Source: Aradus depressus
Taxonomy: Eukaryota; Arthropoda; Insecta; Hemiptera; Aradidae
Length of the DNA: 64,000 nucleotides
Assembly: GCA_963662175.1 (NCBI GenBank)
Contig: OY759215.1
Location: 49,865,213 to 49,929,212, forward strand
Reading direction: 5' to 3'
Below, one piece after another: positions 13,353 through 24,660 of the stretch (positions are counted from its first letter, which is position 1; the number at the start of each line of letters is the position of its first letter). The notes under the pieces were generated by a model that saw nothing but the letters and a program-made list of their open reading frames with translations, did no database searches and was not told the DNA's origin. The translations under genes were made by a program, and so were the position numbers.

Positions 13353-16300
13353 AAAACGGTACCACAATTCGCATCTATATTCTTTCGAGCTCAGGATCTG
13401 CACTTGGAAATCTTGCCGAGGCACTTAGGTCAGATGTTTTAATCGGGAAGTTAAAATAACATTGAGCACGTCGTTCTTCGGATGGGACATTAAGCGATGA
13501 TGCAGGTCCTTTCCGAATGTCAGGTAGTCGTTAATGAGTCGTATCTAATGTAACTAAACCTGGGTAGGTGAAAATTCTCTCAGGTTCAAAATAACATCGA
13601 GTCGTCCTTCGGATGGGACTTAATGCGATGATCTTCGGCCTTTTCAAATGTTAGGTACTCGATAATAGTCGTATGTTATGCAACTAAACCTGAATAGGTG
13701 AGTTTCACATAGGTTAAAGTTTACATTGAGCACGTTGTCCTTCGGATGGGACTTTCCCGATATATCTGTATCTGTCTGTGGTTGACCATCCTCGATTCTG
13801 GTTGTTGCATATCGACCGACTTTGCTGTCTTAATGTGTTTTTCACGTATGTAATGTAACTAAACCTGGGTAGGAGAAATTTCACTTAGGATAAAAATAAC
13901 TTTGAGCACGTCGTCCTTCGGATGGGACTTTAAGCGATGATCCAGGGTTTTTCGAATGTCAGGTACTCGATAATGAGTCGTATGTTTTGTAACTATACCT
14001 GGTAAGGTAAAATTTCACTAAGGTTAAAATTAACCTTGAGCACATCGTCCTTCGGATGGGACTTTCCCGATATACTTCAATCTTACTGTGGTTGACCATA
14101 CTCGTTTGTTGTTGCTGCTTATCGACCGACTTTGCTGTCTTAATGTGTTTTTCACGTATGTAATGTAACTAAACCTGGGTAGGAGAAATTTCACTTAGGA
14201 TAAAAAAAACTTTGAGCACGTCGTCCTTCGGATGGGACTTTAAGCGATAATCCAGGGCCTTTTCGAGTGTCAGGTACTCGTTAATGAGTCGTATCTAATG
14301 TAACTAAACCAGGGTAGGTGAATATTCACTCAGGTTCAAAAATAACCTTGCGTCGTTCTTCGGATGGGACTTTCCCGATATATTTGAATCTGTCTGTGGT
14401 TGACCATCCTGGTTTCTGGTTGCTGCCTATCGACCGACTTTGCTGTCTTAATGTGTTTTTCAGAAAATATGTCAAAACGGGACCATAATGCGCATTTATA
14501 TTCTATCGAGCTCAGGATCTCCACTTGGAAATCTAGTCGCGGCACTTAGGTCAGATGTTTTAATCGGGAAGTTAAAAAGAACCTTGGGCAAGTCGTCCTT
14601 CGGATGGGACATTAAGCGATGACCCAGGGCTTTTTCGAATGTCAGGTACTCGATAATGAGTCGTATGTTATGTAACTATACCTGGATAGGTGAAATTCCT
14701 CTTAAGTTAAAATTAACCTTGAGCACATCGTCCTTCGGATGGGACTTATTGCGATGATCTTCGGCCTTTTCAAATGTTAGGTACTCGATAATAGTCGTAT
14801 GTTATGCAACTAAACCTGAATAGGTGAATTTCACATAGGTTAAAGTTTACCTTGAGCACGTTGTCCTTCGGATGGGACTTTCCCGATATATCTGTATCTG
14901 TCTGTGGTTGACCATCCTCGTTTCTGGTTGCTGCGTACCGACCGACTTTGCTGTCTTAATGTGTTTTTCACGTATGTAATGTAACTAAACCTGGGTAGGA
15001 GAAATTTCACTTAGGATAAAAATAACTTTGAGCACGTCGTCTTTCGGATGGGACTTTAAACGATGATCCAGGGTTTTTCGAATGTCAGGTACTCGATAAT
15101 GAGTCGTATGTTATGTAACTAAACCTGGGCAGGTGAAATTTCATTTCGGTTGTAAATATCCTTGAGCACGTCGTCCGTCGGATGGGACTTTCCTGATATA
15201 CTTCAATCTTACTGTGGTTGACCATACTCGTTTGTTGTGGCTGCTTATCGACCGACTCGAAACGGTACCACAATGCGCATCTATATTCTTTCGAGCTCAG
15301 GATCTGCACTAGGAAATCTAGCCGAGGCACTTCGGATGGGACTTTCCCGATATATCTGAATCTATCTGTGGTTGACCATCCTCATTTCTGGTTGCTGCCT
15401 TTCGACCGACTTTGCTGTCTTAATGTGTTTTTCAGAAAATATGTCAAAACGGTAACCTTTAGAACGTCGTCCTTCGGAAGGGACTTTAAGCGATAATCCA
15501 GGGCCTTTTCGAGTGTCAGGTACTCGTTAATGAGTCGTATCTAATGTAACTAAACCAGGGTAGGTGAATATTCACTCAGGTTCAAAAATAACCTTGAGTC
15601 GTTCTTCGGATGGGACTTTCCCGATATATTTGAATCTGTCTGTGGTTGACCATCCTGGTTTCTGGTTGCTACCTATCGACCGACTTTGCTGTCTTAATGT
15701 GTTTGGCAGAAAATATGTCAAAACGGGACCATAATGCGCATTTATATTCTATCGAGCTCAGGATCTCCACTTGGAAATCTAGTCGCGGCACTTAGGTCAG
15801 ATGTTTTAATCGGGAAGTTAAGAAGAACCTTGGGCACATCGTCCTTCGGATGGGACATTAAGCGATGACCCATGGCTTTTTCGAATGTCAGGTACTCGAT
15901 AATGAGTCGTATGTTATGTAGCTATACCTTGATAGGTGAAATTCCACTCAAGTTAAAATTAACCTTGAGCACATCGTCCTTCAGATGGGACTTTCCCGAT
16001 ATATTTCAATCTTACTGTGGTTGACCATACTCGCTTGTGGTTGCTGCTTGTCGACGGACTTTGCTGTCTTAATGTGTTTTTCAGAAAATATGTCAAAACG
16101 GGACCATAATGCGCATTTATATTCTATCGAGCTCAGGATCTCCACTTGGAAATCTAGACGCCGTACTTAGGTCAGATGTTTTAATCGGGAAGTTGAAAGG
16201 AACTTTGGGCACGTCGTCCTTCGGATGGGACTTTAAGATATGATCCAGGGCCTTTCCGAATGTCAGGTACACGTTAATGAGTCGTATCTAATGTAACTAA

Positions 16301-19300
16301 ACCTGGGTAGGTGAAAATTCACTCAGGTTAAAAATAACTTCGAGTCGTCCTTCGGATATGGGTTAAAGCGATGATCTTCGGCCTTTTCAAATGTTAGGTA
16401 CTCGATAAGAGTCGTATGTTATGTAACTAAACCTGAATAGGTGAATTCCACTTCGGTTAAAATTAACCTTGAGCACATCGTCCTTAGGATGGGACTTTCC
16501 CGATATACTTCAATCTTACTGTTGTTGACCATACTCGCTTGTGGTTGCTGCTTATCGACCGACTTTGCTGTCTTAATGTGTTTTTCAGAAAATATGTCAA
16601 AACGGTACCACAATGCGCATCTATATTCTTTCGAGCTCAGGATCTGCACTTGGAAATCTAGCCGAGGCACTTAGGACAGGTGTTTTAATCGGGAAGTTAA
16701 AATAACCTTGAGCACGTCGTTCTTCGGATGGGACTTTAAGCGAGGATTCAGGGCCATTTCGAATTTCAGATACTCGATAATGAGTCGTATGTTATGTAAC
16801 TAAACCTGAATAGGTGAATTTCACATAGGTTAAAATTTACCTTGAGCACGTTGTCCTTCGGATGGGACTATCCCGATATATCTGTATCTGTCTGTGGTTG
16901 ACCATCCTCGTTTCTGGTTGCTGCCTACCGACCGACTTTGCTGTCTTAATGTGTTTTTCACGTATGTAATGTAACTAAACCTGGGTATGAGAAATTTCAC
17001 TTAGGATAAAAATAACTTTGAGCACGTCGTCCTTCGGATGGGACATTAAGAGATGATCCAGGGCTTTTTCGAATGTCAGGTACTCGATAATGAGTCGTAT
17101 GTTATGTAACTATACCTGGATAGGTAAAATTTCACTTAGGTTAAAATTAACCTTGAGCACATCGTCCTTCGGATGGGACTTTCCCGATATACTTCAATCT
17201 TACTGTGGTTGACCATACTCGCTTGTGGTTGCTGCTTATCGACCGACTTTGCGGTCTTAATGTGTTTTTAAGAAAATATGTCAAAACGGTACCACAATGC
17301 GCATCTATATTCGTTCGAGCTCAGGATCTGCACTTGGAAATCTAGCCGAGGCACTTAGGTCAGATGTTTTAATCGGGAAGTTAAAATAACCTTGATCACG
17401 TCGTTCTTCGGATGGGACTTTAAGCGATGATAATGAGACGTATGTTATGCATCTAAACCTGGGCAGGTGAAATTTCACTTCGCTTGTAAATATCCTTGAG
17501 CACGTCGTCCTTCGGATGGGAGTTTAAGCGATGATCCAGGGCCTTTTCGAATTTTAGGTACCCGATAAAAGTCGTATGTTATGTAACTAAACATGGGTAG
17601 GTGAAATTTCACCGAAGTCAAAACGGTAACCTTTAGCACGTCGTCCTTCGGATGGGACTTTGCCGATATATCTGAATCTATCTGTGGTTGACCATCATCA
17701 TTTCTGGTTACTGCCTATCGACCGACTTTGCTGTCTTAATGTGTTTTTCAGAAAATATGTCAAAACGGTAACCTTTAGCACGTCGTCCTTCGGATGGGAC
17801 TTTAAGCGATAATCCAGGGCCTTTTCGAATGTCAGGTACTCGTTAATGAGTCGTATCTAATGTAACTAAACCTGGGTAGGTGAATTTTCACTCAGGTTAA
17901 AAATAACCTTGAGTCGTCCTTCGGATGGGACTTTCCCGATATATTTGAATCTGTCTGTGGTTGACCACCCAGGATACCACAATGCGCATCTATATTCTTT
18001 CGAGCACGGGATCTGCACTTGGAAATCTAGCCGAGGCACTTAGGTCAGATGTTTTAATCGCGAAGTTGAAATAACCTTGAGCAGGTCGTTCTTCGGATGG
18101 GACTTTAAGCGATGATTCAGGGCCATTTCGAATTTCAGATACTCGATAATGAGTCGTATGTTATGTAACTAAACCTGGGCAGGTGAAATTTCACTTCGGT
18201 TGTAAATATCCTTGAGCACGTCGTCCTTTGGATGGGACTTTCCCGATATATCTGAATCTGTCTGTGGTTGACCATCCCCATTTCTGGTTGCTGCCTATCG
18301 ACCGACTTTGCTGTCTTAATGTGTTTTTCAGAAAATATGTCAAAACGGTAACCTTTAGCACGTCGTCCTTCGGATGGGACTTTAAGCGATAATCCAGGGC
18401 CTTTTCGAATGTCAGGTACTCGTTAATGAGTCGTATCTAATGTAACTAAACCTGGGTAGGTGAATTTTCACTCAGGTTAAAAATAACCTTGAGTCGTCCT
18501 TCGGATGGGACTTTCCCGATATATTTGAATCTGTCTGTGGTTGACCACCCAGGATACCACAATGCGCATCTATATTCTTTCGAGCACGGGATCTGCACTT
18601 GGAAATCTAGCCGAGGCACTTAGGTCAGATGTTTTAATCGCGAAGTTGAAATAACCTTGAGCAGGTCGTTCTTCGGATGGGACTTTAAGCGATGATTCAG
18701 GGCCATTTCGAATTTCAGATACTCGATAATGAGTCGTATGTTATGTAACTAAACCTGGGCAGGTGAAATTTCACTTCGGTTGTAAATATCCTTGAGCACG
18801 TCGTCCTTCGGATGGGACTTTCCCGATATATCTGAATCTGTCTGTGGTTGACCATCCTCATTTCTGGTTGCTGCCTATCGACCGACTTTGCTGTCTTAAT
18901 GTGTTTTTCAGAAAATATGTCAAAACGGTAACCTTCAGCACGTCGTCCTTCGGATGGGACTTTAAGCGATAACCCAGGGCCTTTTCGAATGTCAGGTACT
19001 CGTTAATGAGTCGTATCTAATGTAACTAAGCCTGGGTAGGTGAATATTCACTCAGGTTAAAAATAACCTTGTGTCGTCCTTCGGATGGGACTTTCCCGAT
19101 ATATTTGAATCTGTCTGTGGTTGACCATCCTCGTTTCTGGTTGTTGCCTATCGACCGACTTTGCTGTCTTAATGTGTTTTTCAGAATATATGTAAAAACG
19201 GGACCATAATCCGCATTTATATTCTATCGAGCTCAGGATCTCCACTTGAAATCTACCCGCGGCACTTAGGTCAGATGTTTTAATCGGGAAGTTAAAAGGA

Positions 19301-21000
19301 ACCTTGAGTTCGTCGTCCTTCGGATGGGACATTAAGCAATGATCCAGGCCTTTCCGAATGTCAGGTACACGTTAATGAGTCGTATCTAATGTAACTAAAC
19401 CTGGGTACGTGAAAATTCACTCAGGTTCAATAAAACTTCGAGTCGTCCTTCGGATGGGACTTGATGCGATGATCTTCGGCCTTTTCAAATGTTAGGTACT
19501 CGATAATAGTCGTATGTTACGTAACTAAACCTGAATAGGTGAATTTCACATAGGTTAAAATTTACCTTGAGCACGCTGTCCTTCGGATGGGACTTTCCCG
19601 ATATATCTGTATCTGTCAGTGGTTGACCATCCTCGTTTCTGGTTGCTTCCTACCGACCGACTTTGCTGTCTTAATGTGTTTTTCACGTATGTAATATAAC
19701 TAAACCTGGGTAGGAGAAATTTCACTTAGGATAAAAATAACTTTGAGCACGTCGTCCTTCGGATGGGACTTTAAGCGATGATCCAGGGCCTTTTCGAATG
19801 TTAGGTACCCGATAAAAGTCGTATGTTATGTAACTAAACATGGGTAGGTGAAATTTCACTGAAGTCAAAAATAACCTTGAGCACGTCGTATTTCGGTTGG
19901 GACTTTCCCGATATATCTGAATCTGGAAATATATCAAAACGGGATCATAATGCGCATTTATATTCTATCGAGCTCAGGATCTCCACTTGGAAATCTAGCC
20001 GCGGCACTTAGGTCAGATGTTTAAATCGGGAAGTTGAAAGGATCCTTGAGCACGTCGTCCTTCGGATGGGACTTCAAGCGATGATTGAGGGCCATTTCGA
20101 ATTTCAGATACTCGATAATGAGTCGTATGTTATGTAACTAAACATGGGTAGGTGAAATTTCACTGAAGTCAAAACGGTAACCTTTAGCACGTCGTCCTTC
20201 GGATGGGACTTTCCCGATATATCTGAATCTATCTGTGGTTGACCATCCTCATTTTTGGTTGCTGCCTATCGACCGACTTTGCTGTCCTAATGTGTTTTTC
20301 AGAAAATATGTCAAAACGGTAACCTTTAGCACGTCGTCCTTCGTATGGGACCTTAAGCGATAATCCAGGGCCTTTTCGAATGTCAGGTACTCGTTAATGA
20401 GTCGTATCTAATGTAACTAAACCTGGGTAGGTGAATATTCACTCAGGTTAAAAATAACCTTGTGTCGTCCTTCGGATGGGACTTTCCCGATATATTTGAA
20501 TCTGTCTGCGGTTGACCATCCAAGATACCACAATGCGCATCTATATTCTTTCGAGCTCGGGATCTGCACTTGGAAATCTAGGCGAGGCACTTAGGTCAGA
20601 TGTTTTAATCGCGAAGTTGAAATAACCTTGAGCACGTCGTTCTTCGGATGGGACTTTAAGCGATGATTCAGGGCTATTTCGAATTTCAGATACTCGATAA
20701 TGAGTCGTATGTTATGTAACTAAACCTGGGCAGGTGAAATTTCACTTCGGTTGTAAATATCCTTGAGTTCGTCGTCCTTCGGATGGGACATTAAGCGATG
20801 ATCCTGGCCTTTCCGAATGTCAGGTACACGTTAATGAGTCGTATCTAATGTAACTAAACCTGGGTACGTGAAAATTCACTCAGGTTCAAAATAACTTCGA
20901 GTCGTCCTTCGGTTGGGACTTGATGCGATGATCTTCGGCCTTTTCAAATGTTAGGTACTCGATAATAGTCGTATGTTACGTAACTAAACCTAAATAGATG
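13344..21000 (+). repeat. Satellite A array, block 2
   Basis: Same a, b and c modules as block 1. Its first kilobase repeats block 1 in order: position 561 matches 13561 exactly 13000 bp away, including the uncommon AAAATTCTCTCAGG and TTAATGCGATGATCTTC variants. It includes a 580-bp tandem duplication at 17641-18800. It ends in a decayed module a (CTAAATAGATG), followed by non-satellite sequence. Open frames here of up to about 90 codons recur at module spacing on both strands and are not treated as genes. Confidence 0.93.
17641..18800 (+). repeat. 580-bp tandem duplication in satellite A
   Basis: Two near-identical 580-bp units. CAAAACGGTAACC at 17761 recurs at 18341, and TGTAAATATCCTTGAG at 18201 recurs at 18781. 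Both units carry the same rare join, GTGGTTGACCACCCAGGATACCAC, a b module fused internally, and both have GAGCACGGGATC instead of GAGCTCAGGATC. Only scattered substitutions separate them. Confidence 0.85.
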
Positions 21001-21075
21001 AGGGGTTAGCAAGCCAGACTCCAAAATGGAAGGTGGTGAGTTCGAATCCCGTCATGTATGATTTTTTTTTTTCTT
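21001..21075 (+). other. tRNA-like / Pol III-like remnant
   Basis: GAGTTCGAATCCC resembles an internal B box (GGTTCGANTCC) and T-loop. It is followed about 15 nt later by a run of T residues, as in a Pol III terminator. GGGTTAGCAAGCCAGACTCCAAAATGG upstream is reminiscent of D-arm and anticodon-arm sequence, but no clean cloverleaf or A box can be drawn. It may be a tRNA pseudogene or a tRNA-derived SINE head. It sits exactly where satellite A stops. Confidence 0.35.
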
Positions 21076-21189
21076 AAGTTGATTTAATATCAATAATAAT
21101 TTGATTTCTAGAGGTTTGGAGCGCTAGTGGGCTAATTGAAAAAAATTTAGGGGTAGGGTAAAAATTTAAGGTAGGGTTTAGAGGGAGAG
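21076..21189. other. AT-rich spacer without recognisable feature
   Basis: Short AT-rich stretch with AATTTAGGGGTAGGGT-like sequence leading into the G-rich repeat. No gene or repeat is recognised in it. Confidence 0.5.
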
Positions 21190-21535
21190 CGGAAACTTAT
21201 AGAGATGGGGATGTACGATGGTGGGTGAGGAGGAGGAGGTGGTGGTGGTGGAGCAGGCGGTGGAGCAGATGTTGTGGTGGAGGATCTGGGAGGAGCAGAT
21301 GTTGTGGCGTTGGAGCAGAATTGAGGAGCAGATGTGGTGGTGGAGCAGATGAGGAGGTGGTGGTGGAGGAGGATCTGTGAGGCGGTGGTGTTGTGGTGGG
21401 TGGAGCAGAATTGAGGAGCAGATTTGAGGAGCAGAGTTTCAGTGGTGGTGGTGGTGGAGGGACGTGTCTATGGAGCAGATGTGGTGGTGGTGGTGGAGGA
21501 GGATCTGTGAGGCGGTGGTGGTGACAGAACCGGCC
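21190..21535 (+). repeat. G-rich GGTGGT / GGAGCAGAT minisatellite
   Basis: Irregular repetition of GGTGGTGGTGG, GGAGCAGAT and GAGGAGGATCTGTGAGG. A 30-bp stretch at 21361-21390 recurs exactly at 21491-21520. Purine and G bias on the plus strand is extreme compared with the AT-rich surroundings. Consecutive GG tracts could form two-tetrad quadruplexes. No reading frame is convincing. Confidence 0.75.
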
Positions 21536-21562
21536 TTTATATACTACTCATGACCCTATTAA

Positions 21563-22354
21563 ATTTTGAAAGCGGAATTACATACAATGAGACTGCTTCC
21601 AAAAGAATTACCTCTAGATTATTTATCTCGAATGGAAGAACAAATAAATTTAGTATATGTAAGATTAAAAATAGATGGATTTCAGGGTATAGCTTTTCGT
21701 AGCTTGATGCAAATGATTGATTCGGAAATTATATATCATGTCTATCAGACCCTACCTATCCAACTTAGTTATCATATAATGGCTTAAGAACTATCTTACA
21801 CACAAAATGTTCCCTAATAGTCAACCAGTATTTTAAAAATAATCAAACCCCCAGAGAAGTGTCAAAACCTTTTACTTACAAAACAACTAAAACATTTCTT
21901 CCACAAAACAGATATCCTTATCAATTACCAACATAGAAGCCCCCCCAATAAGATTTATGAGCAGAGACTACAAGAATTTCCTCAAAACAATCTTTTTCAA
22001 CAGCCTAGACCTTATTCTAATTTTAACAATAACTCTTCCAATTTCAATCATCAAAATATGACTGCTTAACAATCGCTTCAGTATCAATCACCCAATGGCC
22101 CAAATCACCCATTTAATCGCGGACCTCCTCAAGGTAACCCTAGACAACTAAATTCTAGTAAGACGGTGTCCATGAGAACCGCCAACAGACCTAACACACG
22201 GAACTTCATCTCCCCATACAAACTTACACATCAAAACGAAGAAACAAATAGAACATCACAATTAGAACAACAAGTAGCAACTCTTACAGAAAGACTTGAA
22301 ACTTTTTTGGGACAAGGCAACGACCCTCAGGATCGTGTAAGCCCACAGAACTAG
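21563..22354 (+). pseudogene. gag: Broken gag fragment of a Ty3/gypsy-type retroelement
   Basis: Retroelement capsid-type polyprotein remnant, recognised by its position directly before a protease and by its composition, not by a database match. The first part (21563-21787) is in one frame and contains LDYLSRMEEQINLVY. It ends in TAA, but the plausible continuation is in the next frame from about 21776 to 21930. It then returns to the first frame near 21930. An in-frame TAA lies at 22067-22069. The C-terminal part is rich in Asn, Gln and Pro, then ends with the helix-like QLEQQVATLTERLETFLG. No CCHC zinc knuckle is visible, as in several insect errantivirus-like Gags. The N-terminus is missing: TAA at 21560 precedes the open part, and the G-rich repeat lies upstream. 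With two frameshifts and a stop it cannot make full-length protein. Confidence 0.65.
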
Positions 22355-23045
22355 ATATAAATCTGGTAAGTAAAACATTACCCTATTATCTAGACAACAT
22401 AGATAGAAAATGGTTAATAGATACAGGTTCATCCTGTAACTACATTAACCCCCAATCAGTACCACTAAGTAGCAAAACATTTAAAGAGGAATTCATCCTC
22501 CACACCCCAACTGGAATAGAAAAAGAAAATGAATTTATTCAATTAGAGTTATACAATATATTTCAAATACCGCTAACGGCAAAAATTTATATTTATAAAT
22601 TTTCAAATAGATATGATATCTTGTTAGGTCATGAGACTATGCAAAAGCTAAGCATGTCCTTGAATTTTGAAACAAAAACATTGCATTACAATGATAAAAA
22701 ATTACCATTGCAATTTGATGTGAAAACTCCTGAATTACATTTAAAAGGAGGAGTAAATATTGTTACTTTGCCGGTACAAGGAAACACGAGAGACCAAAGT
22801 CTCATGTTAGTTAATGAACATATAGGACCTAAATATACCATAAAAGAAGGTATAAATAAGGTATTAAATGATAAAATAACATGTATTGTAAATTCCCCAG
22901 AGGCCATGACCATTTGTCCTGAACCGGGGGGAGTACTGAGTGTTTCTGACAAATTATCTGACTTAGTAATGACCAATAGTCCGGAAAGGTCAATGTTTAA
23001 ACAAATACCTTATATTTAACAAAAAAGTATTGAATTAGTTGAACA
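22300..23045 (+). pseudogene. pro: Retroelement aspartic protease fragment (pro), truncated before reverse transcriptase
   Basis: Homodimeric aspartic protease of the retroviral/retrotransposon clan, which cleaves the element's polyproteins. The active-site motif WLIDTGSSCNYI is visible, with DTG encoded at 22420-22428. About 66 codons later comes the second family signature, hydrophobic-hydrophobic-Gly (YDILLGHE, near 22612-22635). The frame is open from 22300 to TAA 23017-23019. A segment rich in Thr, Pro and charged residues, as seen between protease and reverse transcriptase, fills the rest. The frame resumes after the TAA with KSIELVEQIL, so the stop may be a substitution in a longer pol. 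Homology ends near 23045, where minus-strand satellite B begins. No reverse transcriptase, RNase H or integrase remains. The protease core itself looks intact; the element is dead. Confidence 0.75.
22303..22309 (+). promoter_or_regulatory. Candidate -1 ribosomal frameshift slippery site (T TTT TTG)
   Basis: Read in the gag frame, ACT TTT TTG GGA contains the X XXY YYZ heptamer T TTT TTG. The protease frame is -1 relative to gag and is open from 22300, while gag ends at TAG 22352-22354. A -1 slip here would join the two. Position and phase fit gag-pro frameshifting known in retroviruses and in insect gypsy-type elements. I could not confirm a downstream stem or pseudoknot. Confidence 0.5.
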
Positions 23046-24532
23046 AATCCTGAAGATGCTCCTGCGAACAAAAAAAGACATAAAACAGTTGTAGTGCATA
23101 CAGATATTATATGAGATAATTCGAAATTAGAACAAAAATATACCTGTAAGTTCGGAGTTTTCAATTGAATAACTCAGCGCAGTATCAAAGCTGACATGAA
23201 GAAGATCTTGAGATGCTCCTCAGCCAGTATATCTGCGAATAAAAACAGAAATCGAAGTTTTACAGTTATCTTATCAGGTATAAGTAGTATCCAAAATGAG
23301 AGTACGGGAACAGATAACCTCCCCGCTGATTATCCACTGCCTCCTATATATCAGTGGTACTTTGAGTCCCACTACCGATTATATATTTTTCTATCTCGAT
23401 ACAATAATCCAGAGGCCCCCCTCCCCATGTCTTGAGTCTAGATCCAGTTTCCCCCTGTGGTGAATACCCAAGTTCAAGGGCACCCGTCTCTCCCTCTCCT
23501 CATATTAATAATGAAATAAGACGCCAGTCTCCATTAAGACATGGAGAGATTTACCAATTTCTTACAGCAGTTGAAAGAGTTGAAAAAGCAAATTCAACAT
23601 ATAATTTGAAATTAGAATGAAACTATACCTGTAAGTTCGGTTTTCATATGAATAACTCAGCGGCGTATCCAACATGACATGAGGAAAACCTGGAGATCCT
23701 CCTGCGAACAAAAACCGACATAGAACGTGTGTAGTGCAACTAGATACAATAGGAGATAATTTGAAATTGAAAAGAAACTAAACCTGCAAGTTTGGGGTTT
23801 TCATATGAATAACTCGGCGGCGTATAGAACCTGACTCGAAGAAAACATGGAGATCCGCCTGCGACCAAAAACACACAGAACGGTTGTAGTGCAATTGGAT
23901 ATAAAAGGAGATAATTTGAAATTAGAATGAAACTACACCGGTAAGTTCGGGGTTTTCATATGAATAACTCAGCGGCGTATCCAACCTGACATCAAGATAA
24001 CCTGAAGATGCTCCTGCAAACAAAAAAAACACAGAACAGTTGTAGTGCAATTAGATATAGAAAAGCTATAATATGAAATTCGAACGAAAATAAACCTGTA
24101 AGTTCTGAGTTTTCAACTGAATAACTCAGCGCAGTAACAAAGCTGACATGAAGAAGATCTTGAGAAACTCCTTCGCCAGTATATCTGCGAATAAAACCGA
24201 AATAGAAGTGCTATTAAATATAATAAGACATTATTTAAATTTAGAATAAAAAAATCCTATAAAATCGAAGTTTTACAGTTTAATTATCCAGCCAGTATAT
24301 CTGCGAAAAAAACTGAATTAGAAGTGCTAAGAAATAAAATAAGATAGTATTTAAATGTAGAACAAAAACATACCTGTATGTTCGAAGTTTTCAAATGAAT
24401 CACTCAGCGAAGTATCAAAGCTGATATGAAGAAGATCTTGAGATACTCCTCAGCCAGTATATCTGCGAATAAAAACAGAAATAGAAGTGCTAATAAATAT
24501 AATAAGACAATATTTAAATTTAGAACCAAGTT
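23046..24532 (-). repeat. Old, diverged satellite B in minus orientation (left arm)
   Basis: Reverse-complement satellite B monomers. Marks are ACCTGTAAGTTC (donor side) near 23143, 23627, 24095, CTCCTCAGCCAGTATATCTGCG (acceptor and exon start) and CAGCGCAGTATCAAAGC. The period is about 155-156 bp (23627, 23783, 23938, 24095). Some units have an altered intron (CACAGAACAGTTGTAGTGCAA). Divergence between units is far higher than in the young arrays. Diagnostic variants GAATAAAAACAGAAATAG are the complement of those in the plus-strand copies at 25733-28420, so the two belong to one old subfamily. A non-satellite segment interrupts at about 23277-23605. Confidence 0.85.
23277..23605 (+). other. 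Unique insert within old satellite B, protein-like composition
   Basis: The left-arm monomers are interrupted here by sequence with no repeat similarity and more balanced base composition. On the plus strand one frame reads DNLPADYPLPPIYQWYFESH and ends at TGA near 23433-23435. An overlapping frame from 23432 ends FLTAVERVEKANSTYNLKLE at 23617-23619. The two frames may be parts of one coding piece split by an indel. I do not recognise the protein. It could be a captured host exon or a mobile-element fragment. Confidence 0.4.
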
Positions 24533-24660
24533 AAGTCGCAGGAACGCACTATTGACTTTTTAAAATGAAACTTTATTTCAATTTAACACTTTTATTGTAT
24601 AATACAGTTAAAACGTAATACAAAATGAAAAAGTAACTGTCTATTAACAAACTACTGCGC
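24533..24660 (-). repeat. Inverted repeat, left arm (LTR-end-like)
   Basis: The reverse complement of this stretch matches 25605-25732 with small differences. Shared parts are TAGACAGTT, TTTTAACTGTATTATACAAT, GTGTTAAATTGAAATAAAG and AAAAGTCAATAGTGCGTTCCTG. Outside it both arms continue with the same sequence, TTGGTTCTAAATTTAAATA, which is satellite B. The outer end GACTTAAC, the poly(A) signal and, in the right arm, an upstream TATA box resemble a retroelement LTR end. It could equally be a first exon. Confidence 0.8.
24572..24577 (-). terminator. Poly(A) signal AATAAA in left inverted arm
   Basis: TTTATT on plus is AATAAA on minus. It is in the same position within the inverted repeat as the signal at 25684-25689. 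Confidence 0.4.

Noticed and set aside
21190..21535. Coding sequence in the G-rich repeat
   Set aside because: Frames are short and interrupted, and the repetition is irregular and strand-asymmetric like a minisatellite.
22686..22976. 96-codon minus-strand frame opposite the protease
   Set aside because: It lies wholly antisense to the protease fragment, which has recognisable catalytic motifs; this is a shadow frame.
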